Assembly (NCBI GenBank): GCA_024691105.1
Contig: JAILNY010000082.1
Location: 1-22,225 of the forward strand
DNA: 22,225 nucleotides
Reading direction: 5' to 3'
Source of the DNA: Treponema sp.
GTDB lineage: Bacteria; Spirochaetota; Spirochaetia; Treponematales; Treponemataceae
Each line of letters begins with the position of its first letter. Position 1 is the stretch's first letter. The notes beneath the pieces are model-generated. The model was not told the DNA's origin, made no database searches, and worked only from the letters and a program-made list of their open reading frames with translations. The position numbers and the translations under genes are program-made. Of this stretch, positions 1-6,694 are shown piece after piece.

Positions 1-651
1 TTTATAGTAAGATAATTTTTTTTCAAGTTTATTGAACGAAAGCGCTACAAGCGTATTCATTATTAAATAAAAAAGTCCTGCAATAAAAAGCGGTACTGTA
101 GAAAAAAGTCTGCTCGATGTAGTTTTTGAAATCTGCAAAAGCTCGACAACTCCGATTACCTGAACAAGAGCCGTGTCTTTTACAAGTGTCATAATTTCGT
201 TTCCCATTGGAGGAACAATGCGCTTTATAACCTGCGGACAAACAATGTGGAAAAAGCTCTGAGTCTTTGTATAACCTAATACCTTGCAGGCTTCGTACTG
301 ACCGACAGGAATTGACTCAAATCCGCCGCGATAAATCTCTGCAAAGTAGCAGGCATAGTTTAAAGAAAGTGCAATAATTGCTGCAACAAAGCGGTCAAGC
401 GTTAAACCAAATACCTGACCCGGAATAAAATATACACAGATAAGCTGCAGCATAAGAGGAGTGCCGCGAACGACAATTAAAACAAGCTTGACAAATTCAC
501 GCAGCACAAAAACGCGCGACATGCGGCCGGCACAAATCAGAATTGCAAACGGAATTGCAAATAAAAGCGTTAAAAAGAATACTTCGATTGAGACTACTGT
601 TCCCTGCATCATAGTATGCAGCATTTTAATTACACTTGCAGTTCCGTTCAT
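1..651 (-). CDS. Polar amino-acid ABC transporter permease (3' end outside window)
   Basis: This is the inner-membrane permease of a HisM/GlnP-type amino-acid importer. Reading from ATG at 651 gives 217 residues with no stop before the left edge. Family members are usually about 215-230 residues, so little is missing. Hydrophobic segments lie near residues 18-42, 52-76, 85-104 and 180-206. The cytoplasmic EAA loop that contacts the ATPase is visible as E120-A121 followed by L125-G126. The start is set by GGAG six bases upstream (658-661). The gene lies 38 bases downstream of the substrate-binding protein on the same strand, so the two form an operon. The ATPase would be expected beyond the left edge. 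The substrate cannot be read from the permease. Confidence 0.9.
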   Translation of the reverse strand, partial: MNGTASVIKMLHTMMQGTVVSIEVFFLTLLFAIPFAILICAGRMSRVFVLREFVKLVLIVVRGTPLMLQLICVYFIPGQVFGLTLDRFVAAIIALSLNYACYFAEIYRGGFESIPVGQYEACKVLGYTKTQSFFHIVCPQVIKRIVPPMGNEIMTLVKDTALVQVIGVVELLQISKTTSSRLFSTVPLFIAGLFYLIMNTLVALSFNKLEKKLSYYK

Positions 652-689
652 AAAAAGCTCCGGCCGTCACGCCACAAATAATTTTGGTT

Positions 690-1496
690 TTATTTTCCGA
701 TTACAGAGATGTCTGATCCAAACCATTTTTCAGAAATAGCGGCAACAGTTCCGTCAGCGGCCATTTCTTCAAGAATCTTCTGTACTTCTGCTGTAAGTTT
801 TTTGTCACCTTTTCTGAATGCAACACCGTACTCTTCAGAAGCAAGCTGTTCTGACAATGTGTGGAAAGGAAGTCCAGATGCCTTAATGCTGTATTCTGCA
901 ACAACGATGTCCATTACTACACCGTCAACACCTTTGATAGAAAGGTCTGTTAGTGCCATAAGGTTCTGTTCAAATGGAACGATTTCTGCAAGTGAGTTCT
1001 TAAACTCTGCATTTGCATCTACTGCATCCTGTGCAGAAGAACCTGCCTGGAGTCCGATTTTTTTACCTTTAAGATCAGCAAGAGAATTGATTCCAGAATC
1101 ATTGCGAACAACTACGATCTGTGAGTTGTTGAGATAAGGTTTTGTAAAGCTCAAGATTGCCTTGCGTTCTTCTGTGATTGTAAGACCATTCCAGATACAG
1201 TCAATATTTCCTGTGCTGAGTTCCTGTTCTTTAGCATCCCAGTTGATAGGCTGTGCTTTAAATTCAACACCAAGACGTTTTGCAACTTCTTTTGCAAGAT
1301 CAATATCGTATCCTACAATTTCGTTGTTCTCATCACGGAATCCGAGTGGTGGGAATGAATCGTCAAGACCGAGTATAAATGTTCCGCGGCTTTTTAACTC
1401 TTCGAGAGAGTTGTCCGGTGCAGATGCTTTTTTGCAGCCAAAAAACAAAGTGCCTGCTGCAAGCATTACTGCCAGTACTGTAAATAATTTTTTCAT
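690..1496 (-). CDS. Amino-acid ABC transporter substrate-binding lipoprotein (SBP_bac_3)
   Basis: This is an extracytoplasmic solute-binding protein of 268 residues that delivers a polar amino acid to the adjacent permease. The N-terminus has MKK, a hydrophobic stretch and a lipobox-like LFFGC, so Cys21 is the probable lipidation site. The mature part follows the family-3 pattern: an early GLDDSFPPLGF strand, GYDIDLAKEVAKRLG, then TITEERK with R111, and DGVVMD with D196. In this family an Arg and an Asp at these places hold the ligand carboxylate and amino group. A reading frame continues 12 codons upstream, but ATG at 1496 is chosen because it begins the signal peptide and has GAGG six bases upstream. 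The ligand (Arg, Gln, cystine or other) is not decided by sequence. Location beside argH makes arginine possible but unproven. Confidence 0.92.
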   Translation of the reverse strand: MKKLFTVLAVMLAAGTLFFGCKKASAPDNSLEELKSRGTFILGLDDSFPPLGFRDENNEIVGYDIDLAKEVAKRLGVEFKAQPINWDAKEQELSTGNIDCIWNGLTITEERKAILSFTKPYLNNSQIVVVRNDSGINSLADLKGKKIGLQAGSSAQDAVDANAEFKNSLAEIVPFEQNLMALTDLSIKGVDGVVMDIVVAEYSIKASGLPFHTLSEQLASEEYGVAFRKGDKKLTAEVQKILEEMAADGTVAAISEKWFGSDISVIGK

Positions 1497-1524
1497 AAAA
1501 TTCCTCACTGCATTTGTAAAAATC

Positions 1525-1545
1525 CCGCGCAAAAAAAAGCGGCGG
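1525..1545 (-). terminator. Hairpin with T-rich flank between argH and the binding-protein gene
   Basis: CCGC+GC (1525-1530) pairs with GC+GCGG (1539-1545) around an eight-base A/T loop, with one unpaired base. On the minus strand the stem is followed by GATTTTTAC, and on the plus strand by TCAATTTTTATTT. It could end argH transcription at least partly. The stem is short, so readthrough into the transporter genes is plausible. Confidence 0.4.
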
Positions 1546-1564
1546 TCAATTTTTATTTATGCGT

Positions 1565-2992
1565 TTATTTTTTAACTGTAGAACTACAGCTTTTAACAAA
1601 TTTCTTAAGCAGAGTAATCTGCTGTTTTACTTTTTCTGAGTTCGGACCGCCTGTTGTTTTACGAACTTCAACACAAGCCTGCGGAGTAATAAAATCGTAA
1701 ATATCTTCGTCGATTAATTCTGAACAAGATTTAAACTCTTCTATACACAAATCTTCTAAACGACAGCCTGCATCAATTGCGATTCGGACAGCCTTTGCGC
1801 TAACTCCATGTGCTGTTCTAAAAGGCATTCCCTTACGAACAAGATAATCTGCAACATCCGTCGCATTAAGATAACCGCCTTCGCATCCGGCTGCCATCAC
1901 ATTCTTATTCCATTCTGCACTTTCAATCATGTAAGTAAAAACTGTCAGACATGAAGAAACTGTATCAAAAGCATTAAAGAGAGGCTCTTTATCTTCCTGC
2001 ATATCGCGGTCATAAGAAAGCGGAAGGCCTTTCATCATTGTCAAAAGACTTGTAAGCTGTCCGTAAACTTTGCCTGTACGGCCGCGGATAAGTTCTGCAA
2101 AATCAGGATTCTTTTTCTGCGGCATGATTGAACTTCCGGTAGACCATTTTTCGCTCAAATTAACAAAACCAAATTCTGTAGTTGCCCAGAGAACTATCTC
2201 TTCTGAAAAGCGCGACAGATGCATCTGAAGCATACTAAAGCACGAAGCAAATTCAATACAGTAATCTCTGTCAGAAACGCTGTCGAGGCTGTTCTGTGTT
2301 ACGCCCTTAAAGCCAAGTTCCTTTGCAACCATCTCGCGGTTTAAAGGAAGACCGCTTCCTGCAAGAGCGCCGCTTCCGAGTGGACTGTAATCAATTCTTT
2401 TAAGAGCATCGCTTAAGCGTTCGCTGTCGCGCACGAGGCTCCATGCCCAGGCGCACAGGTGATGCGCAAGAGTTACTGGCTGTGCGTGCTGCATGTGCGT
2501 AAAGCCCGGAATAAGTGTCTTTGTATTTTTTGACGCGATGTCAGTTAAGACATCAACAAGTTTTGCGATTTTTGCCTGAAGTTCTGGAATAACGCGTTTT
2601 AAGTAGAGACGCTCGTCAAGTGCAATCTGGTCGTTGCGGCTTCTTCCGGTGTGAACTTTTTTACCCGGCTCACCGATTCTGTCTGTAAGAGTTGCTTCGA
2701 TAAATGAATGAATGTCTTCTGCGCTGTAATCGATTGAAAGTTTGCCCGATTTTAAATCTTTTAGAATTGACTCAAGGCCTTTTTTAATCTGATCGGCTTC
2801 TTTTTTAGAAATGATGCCTGTTGCACCAAGCATTTTTGCGTGAGCAAGGCTTCCTTTGATGTCATCTTCTGCCATGCGCTCGTCAACATAAATTGAAGTT
2901 TCAAATTCAACAGCGGCGGCGTCCGGACCTTCTTTAAAACGGCCGTGCCAGAGTGCTGCGTGATTATCAGTAGTCAGTGTTCCGTGTTTCAT
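1565..2992 (-). CDS. argH: Argininosuccinate lyase
   Basis: This cytoplasmic enzyme cleaves argininosuccinate to arginine and fumarate, the last step of arginine synthesis. The protein is 475 residues, normal for the family. The fumarase/aspartase-superfamily signature GSSIMPQKKNPD is at residues 286-297 and includes the catalytic loop serine. TGRSRNDQ is at 115-122 and PGFTHMQHAQP at 162-172, with the conserved catalytic-region His at 166. An in-frame GTG lies two codons upstream (2998), but ATG at 2992 is preferred. No Shine-Dalgarno is present, and a TATAAT box sits seven bases before the ATG, so the mRNA may be leaderless. No argG is visible here. The neighbours are an amino-acid importer downstream and a GGDEF protein upstream. 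Confidence 0.95.
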   Translation of the reverse strand: MKHGTLTTDNHAALWHGRFKEGPDAAAVEFETSIYVDERMAEDDIKGSLAHAKMLGATGIISKKEADQIKKGLESILKDLKSGKLSIDYSAEDIHSFIEATLTDRIGEPGKKVHTGRSRNDQIALDERLYLKRVIPELQAKIAKLVDVLTDIASKNTKTLIPGFTHMQHAQPVTLAHHLCAWAWSLVRDSERLSDALKRIDYSPLGSGALAGSGLPLNREMVAKELGFKGVTQNSLDSVSDRDYCIEFASCFSMLQMHLSRFSEEIVLWATTEFGFVNLSEKWSTGSSIMPQKKNPDFAELIRGRTGKVYGQLTSLLTMMKGLPLSYDRDMQEDKEPLFNAFDTVSSCLTVFTYMIESAEWNKNVMAAGCEGGYLNATDVADYLVRKGMPFRTAHGVSAKAVRIAIDAGCRLEDLCIEEFKSCSELIDEDIYDFITPQACVEVRKTTGGPNSEKVKQQITLLKKFVKSCSSTVKK

Positions 2993-2999
2993 GCGCACT

Positions 3000-3028
3000 A
3001 TTATAGTAAAAAGATGAACTTAACACAA
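3000..3028 (-). promoter_or_regulatory. Candidate argH promoter
   Basis: A perfect TATAAT (complement of 3000-3005) is preceded by a 17-base spacer and a weak -35, TTGTGT (complement of 3023-3028). Transcription would start at about 2992-2994, at the argH ATG itself, leaving essentially no 5' leader. Confidence 0.5.
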
Positions 3029-3086
3029 TGAGAGCTATGCTTGTAAATTTTGTTTCCAGTAAAAGGCGGACTTCTAGAAGCGGGTA

Positions 3087-3133
3087 CGCGATGTTGTCAA
3101 ATCGCTGCGTCAGTATCGCGCCACCCCCCCGCG
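3087..3133. repeat. GC-rich inverted repeat and C7/G7 tract
   Basis: CGCGAT (3087-3092) and ATCGCG (3115-3120) form a 6-bp inverted repeat with a 22-base loop, and a nested GCGAT/ATCGC (3088-3092 and 3101-3105) offers an alternative. A run of seven C follows at 3124-3130, just past the stop of the GGDEF gene (G7 on its coding strand). A 10-bp palindrome CTTCTAGAAG is at 3071-3080. No T-run follows, so this is not a standard terminator. It lies in the 135-base gap before argH. Confidence 0.4.
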
Positions 3134-5119
3134 TTATTTCTTAGACTTCTTTGCCTTTGTGTCCCGTTTTGCCTTTTCGGCTTTCTTTGCCTTTTTCTCT
3201 TTTTTAGCGCGCTTTTCGATATAAAGACTCTGATCCGCAAGATCCAGCAATTTTTCAAGCTTAGCATCTTCTGCATCAAACTGACTGAATCCAATGCTTA
3301 TCGAAAGCACAAACGGATCTACTTCTTTATCGTTATATTCCTTACATTTTTCCGTAAGGCGTTTTTTAATCTGAATAAAATCTTTTTTAGTCATCTCAGG
3401 CGCAACAATTGCAAATTCATCACCGCCAAGACGACCGACAATGTCAGTCGACCGAAAAATCTCTTTTAAAATCTCAGCCTCGGCCTTAATGGCGCGGTCA
3501 CCCGCATCGTGACCAAAAGTGTCGTTAATCGATTTAAGGCCGTCCATATCGCCATAAATGACAAGACCCTTTTTACCAAGAGCGGTGTATTTATCAATGA
3601 TATTCTGCGCTGCTTCGTAAAAACCGCGCCGGTTATAAATCTGAGTCATTTCATCGGTTCGACTCAAAACCTGAAGTTTTTCTGAATATTCTTCAAGCGT
3701 AATATTTTTTGTCTTTAGTGAATCACGCTCAAGCTCTGACTGAGTCACCTTTATAGAAGAAGTAATTTCTTTTGCGATAAGTTCAAATACAGTCTGATAA
3801 AAAATCTTTTCGTACTGTCCCATCTGCATAATAAAATAACCGTACTGATAATTTTCAGAAAACAACGGAAACGCAACTTCGCATGGAGTCATCATATCAA
3901 CAAAACCATCAGGAATCATATTGTCAGACGGATCAAAATGAAGATCAGGCTTTAAGATTCCTTTTTTTACAGAATATGCCATTTTTAATGTTGCTTTTTC
4001 AGGAACTACAAACGATGCCGCATCCTTATAAAAAACAGGACGATCATACAAAACAAGCATTGCACTTGCAATATCAAAAAGCGAAAAACAATAAGCAAGA
4101 CGACGGTACAATTTTTCAAGCGGAACCGGATCCTGGGACTCTAGCATAAAATAGTGCAGCATGTACATCTGAACAGAGCTCTTATGATGAATTTTATGCG
4201 TGATATATCCTTTTTCGGTTTTATTATCCTGAGTCAGTTTTGTACGCTTAATACAGCCGCACGATCTTCTTAAAACTGGTTCTGCCTTGATAACCTTAAG
4301 ACGGTCTTTTACTTCGCCGCTTTTATAGATGTCATGAGCAAGAGCCGCTGCCTGATATGCCTGCTCTACAATGCGCTGATCAACAGTCGACACATCAAGA
4401 TCCTGCACGAGAGAATAATCTACATTATCATAACCAACAACGCTGACATCTTCCGGCACATGAATATTATGATCTTCAAGACAGGCAATACAGCCTAAAG
4501 CCATCTCATCATTGCAGCAGAAGATTGCATCAAAGTCGCGCTTTTTGTTTTTCTTAAGATACTGGTCCATGCTTGCATAAGCGTAATCTAAGACAAAGTT
4601 TCCGGTAAGAGAATGCTTTTCGTTAAAACGCACTCCACATTCCTTTAAAGTCTTTTTAAAAATTACCTCGCGCTCATAAGATTCTTCGCAGCGCGAATCT
4701 GCATGCATGAGTAAAAACTTTTTTCTGTCATGAAAAGTGATGATATGTTTTATAACCGACCTGATCGCTTCTTTTGAATCGACTACAACTGATGGAAGAT
4801 AAGGGACATCAATTCCAAGCGAAACTGTTACCATTTTCGGAAGATTTTCGATATCGCTTAAAAATTCCTCGGACGTACGCAGATTAGAAAGTGAAGCTGA
4901 CGCTATAACAAGAACATCGATATTGTTAGGGCTTACAAAGCTTTTAATTGCATCATACTGAAAATCATACAATGTAGAATTATTCCCGCGCAGAATAGAA
5001 AAAACAACCTGCACGCAGTCGTGTTCCTTGCAGTATTTGCTGATGCCGTCAATTACACTTGCACTGTAATCAGAAAAGATGGCGTTAATTAAAACACCAA
5101 TTCGTAGCTTTTTCCCCAT
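3134..5119 (-). CDS. LacI-type sensor / GAF-like / GGDEF diguanylate cyclase with Lys-rich tail
   Basis: This is a probable cytoplasmic diguanylate cyclase of 661 residues controlled by a small ligand. Residues about 4-283 resemble the periplasmic-binding-like ligand domain of LacI/GalR regulators (for example CNDEMALGC and VPEDVSVVGYDNVDYS) but have no DNA-binding HTH and no signal peptide. An RRSCGC hinge follows at 284-289, then a GAF-like region (about 310-460) and a GGDEF domain (about 488-635). The active-site GGDEF is intact at 565-569. An inhibitory-site RxxD (R556-D559) lies five residues before it, so catalysis and product inhibition are both plausible. The last 26 residues hold 14 Lys and two Arg. 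Start at 5119 is preferred over upstream Mets: it aligns with the paralog at 21319 and has GGTGAT seven bases upstream. The ligand is unknown. Confidence 0.88.
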   Translation of the reverse strand: MGKKLRIGVLINAIFSDYSASVIDGISKYCKEHDCVQVVFSILRGNNSTLYDFQYDAIKSFVSPNNIDVLVIASASLSNLRTSEEFLSDIENLPKMVTVSLGIDVPYLPSVVVDSKEAIRSVIKHIITFHDRKKFLLMHADSRCEESYEREVIFKKTLKECGVRFNEKHSLTGNFVLDYAYASMDQYLKKNKKRDFDAIFCCNDEMALGCIACLEDHNIHVPEDVSVVGYDNVDYSLVQDLDVSTVDQRIVEQAYQAAALAHDIYKSGEVKDRLKVIKAEPVLRRSCGCIKRTKLTQDNKTEKGYITHKIHHKSSVQMYMLHYFMLESQDPVPLEKLYRRLAYCFSLFDIASAMLVLYDRPVFYKDAASFVVPEKATLKMAYSVKKGILKPDLHFDPSDNMIPDGFVDMMTPCEVAFPLFSENYQYGYFIMQMGQYEKIFYQTVFELIAKEITSSIKVTQSELERDSLKTKNITLEEYSEKLQVLSRTDEMTQIYNRRGFYEAAQNIIDKYTALGKKGLVIYGDMDGLKSINDTFGHDAGDRAIKAEAEILKEIFRSTDIVGRLGGDEFAIVAPEMTKKDFIQIKKRLTEKCKEYNDKEVDPFVLSISIGFSQFDAEDAKLEKLLDLADQSLYIEKRAKKEKKAKKAEKAKRDTKAKKSKK

Positions 5120-5150
5120 AAAACCCATCACCATGTAAATATACTGTTCT

Positions 5151-5179
5151 ATTTTACACCGAGTTTTGAGATAGGGCAA
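5151..5179 (-). promoter_or_regulatory. Candidate promoter of the first sensor/GGDEF gene
   Basis: TTGCCC (complement of 5174-5179), a 17-base spacer, then TAAAAT (complement of 5151-5156). The predicted start near 5144 leaves a leader of about 25 bases to ATG 5119, just long enough to include the GGTGAT ribosome site. This supports the start at 5119 over the longer frame. Confidence 0.55.
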
Positions 5180-5201
5180 GGAATATTTTTTTAATATTTT
5201 T

Positions 5202-5243
5202 TTTAATTTCTGCCAGATCACGAATGAGATGGCAGAAATTAAA
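5202..5243. repeat. Perfect 14-bp inverted repeat downstream of the repeat-protein gene
   Basis: TTTAATTTCTGCCA (5202-5215) is exactly complementary to TGGCAGAAATTAAA (5230-5243) with a 14-base loop. It begins 11 bases after the stop of the 5255-6535 gene and precedes the next gene's promoter. It is well placed to end or protect that mRNA. However, neither strand has a T-run after the stem (the minus strand continues with A), so it is not a textbook intrinsic terminator. Confidence 0.6.
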
Positions 5244-5254
5244 GGTTGAAGATG

Positions 5255-6535
5255 CTATTTTACAATAAACCGCTTTCTAGCCGTCTCAAATTCTGGAAAG
5301 TCTGTCTCGTCAAATACAACTTTACCATCATTATTTCTTTTAGTAAGCGAATAACTTGAAGGATTGCCAGCATCATCAAAGTAAATCATACCGATATCAG
5401 CTGTTTTATCTCCATCCTGGACATAAAGATATTTGTATTTTCCATCATTCAAAAAAATACTACTACCAGTCCAGCTTCTTTCTACCCTAACACCGTTGAA
5501 ATTATAGAAAATAATATCAGGCTTCTCCCCATTAAAACTTACTTTTCTTTTAATACTTCCATCACTGTAAAAAGTATCTATATAATAACCATCATCTAGT
5601 CGAACAGCACGCAAAGTTCCATCTGCATTAAATATTACCATTGTATTCGTATTGTCTTCTGACTTATAACTTTTTGTCTTTACAGTCACTTCGTTACTAC
5701 ATGAACATAACAAAATAGTACCGTTTTGATAAAGTACAATATAAGTCTTTGCAGGGATATTAAGCTTAGTTCCCCCCTGATTTGTCATACAAAGCTCGTC
5801 ACTTGTAAAAGCACATATATTACCATTTTCATAAAAATAGATCTCTGTATTTGAACTGATAAAAACTTCTTCTCCTTTTACGATTGCAGGTTCATCAGGA
5901 GATTTAGCAAGATAACCTGATTTAATCGTTCCGTCCTTAAAAAATTGTATTTCTTCTTTATCAAGAGAAAGCTCATATGTACCGGATTTATTTTTAAAAG
6001 AAACACTATATATTTTTTTGTCATCCGTTTCGTAGCAGTAAGTAAAAATTCGTTTTACTAAAAATTTATCTTTTGTACCGCTGTCATAAAATTCAATTCT
6101 ATAGTCTTCGTTGTAACCGACACCCATTACACCATAAACAATACCGCCAACTGTAAAAGTTGTAGGCTCGTCTATGAACATACTTTTCAAACTGCCGGAT
6201 TCGTAAAAACTGCATGTTGAACATGGAATAAATTTTCCAATTTCTGTTTCTACCACTCCACTGTTTTCTTCGCCATATCTGTCCCCAATCAGTTCAACCT
6301 GCTTTAACGCACCACTCTTATAAAAATAAACTGTACTTCCAACCCTTACCTTTAACTTACCAAGCGGGCTTGTAATTTCTGCCGGGTTTTCACCGCCGAT
6401 TACAACTTCTACAATGTCATCGCCGTCCTGCTTAGCATCGGCAGCACGGACACTGTCACCGGTAGGCAGTTTAAGTGCAAATACTTGAACAGCTGCAGTT
6501 AGAGCAATTAAAACTGATAAAAATTTTTTATTCAT
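5255..6535 (-). CDS. Secreted protein with YwqK/MORN-variant-like repeats
   Basis: The function is unknown. The protein is 426 residues. Residues 1-20 form a signal peptide with probable cleavage after VQVFA, so it is exported to the periplasm or beyond. The mature part is made of spaced short beta-type units with the core hydrophobic-x-(F/Y)(Y/F)-x-(S/N/D)-G-x-(I/L)-K. About nine can be seen, for example FYKSGALK (71-78), FYESGSLK (110-117), FFKDGTIK (198-205), FYENGNI (234-240), LYQNGTI (268-274) and FYSDGSIK (322-329). This resembles MORN_2/YwqK-type repeats, but I cannot assign a family firmly. ATG 6535 is chosen because it starts the signal peptide and has GGGAG seven bases upstream. It is probably a single-gene unit: it has its own promoter, a terminator behind it from ilvB, and an inverted repeat after it. 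Confidence 0.75.
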   Translation of the reverse strand: MNKKFLSVLIALTAAVQVFALKLPTGDSVRAADAKQDGDDIVEVVIGGENPAEITSPLGKLKVRVGSTVYFYKSGALKQVELIGDRYGEENSGVVETEIGKFIPCSTCSFYESGSLKSMFIDEPTTFTVGGIVYGVMGVGYNEDYRIEFYDSGTKDKFLVKRIFTYCYETDDKKIYSVSFKNKSGTYELSLDKEEIQFFKDGTIKSGYLAKSPDEPAIVKGEEVFISSNTEIYFYENGNICAFTSDELCMTNQGGTKLNIPAKTYIVLYQNGTILLCSCSNEVTVKTKSYKSEDNTNTMVIFNADGTLRAVRLDDGYYIDTFYSDGSIKRKVSFNGEKPDIIFYNFNGVRVERSWTGSSIFLNDGKYKYLYVQDGDKTADIGMIYFDDAGNPSSYSLTKRNNDGKVVFDETDFPEFETARKRFIVK

Positions 6536-6555
6536 AAAATTCTCCCAAATCAAAT

Positions 6556-6571
6556 GTTTATACATATAAAC
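6556..6571. promoter_or_regulatory. 16-bp palindrome at the predicted transcription start
   Basis: GTTTATA-CA-TATAAAC is a perfect inverted repeat with 7-bp arms and a 2-base centre. It lies immediately downstream of the -10 box and spans the predicted start near 6567, the usual place for a repressor site. Being AT-rich it could also be chance. No regulator can be named. Confidence 0.35.
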
Positions 6572-6573
6572 CT

Positions 6574-6602
6574 ATTCTAAACCGACAAAATGCTTTTTTC
6601 AA
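6574..6602 (-). promoter_or_regulatory. Promoter of the secreted repeat-protein gene
   Basis: TTGAAA (complement of 6597-6602), a 17-base spacer and TAGAAT (complement of 6574-6579) make one of the clearest sigma70-type promoters in the window. It gives a leader of about 32 bases before ATG 6535. It begins right after the ilvB terminator, so the gene is transcribed independently. Confidence 0.65.
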
Positions 6603-6603
6603 T

Positions 6604-6652
6604 AAAAAACGCGACACATGCAGTAAAGTTAAGGTTCACCGCATGCATCGCG
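6604..6652 (-). terminator. Intrinsic terminator after ilvB
   Basis: On the minus strand CGCGA-TG-CATGC is followed by a 19-base loop, then GCATG-TG-TCGCG and six T. The two 5-bp stems are separated by a 2x2 mismatch (plus-strand arms 6610-6621 and 6641-6652, T-run opposite 6604-6609). It lies 43 bases past the ilvB stop and should end the ilvB or long-cluster transcript. Confidence 0.75.
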
Positions 6653-6694
6653 CTTTCTACGAAATCGCTAATCCGGATTTCAAATTATCTATTC

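Noticed and set aside
709..1137. Long plus-strand frames opposite the binding protein (709-1137 and 1162-1575)
   Set aside because: These are antisense shadows of a well-supported gene, with no family features or ribosome site.
690..1532. Start of the binding protein at 1532
   Set aside because: The extra 12 residues precede an ideal lipoprotein signal peptide, and the ribosome site GAGG fits ATG 1496.
3087..3120. Intrinsic terminator for the first GGDEF gene
   Set aside because: The stems are short and mutually exclusive, and no T-run follows on the minus strand.
3134..5221. Start of the first GGDEF protein at 5221
   Set aside because: The added 34 residues cover the predicted promoter (5151-5179), and the paralog begins at the position matching 5119.
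6661..6681. GAAATC/GATTTC inverted repeat as the ilvB terminator
   Set aside because: It is weak and has no T-run; the stem at 6610-6652 followed by six T is far better.
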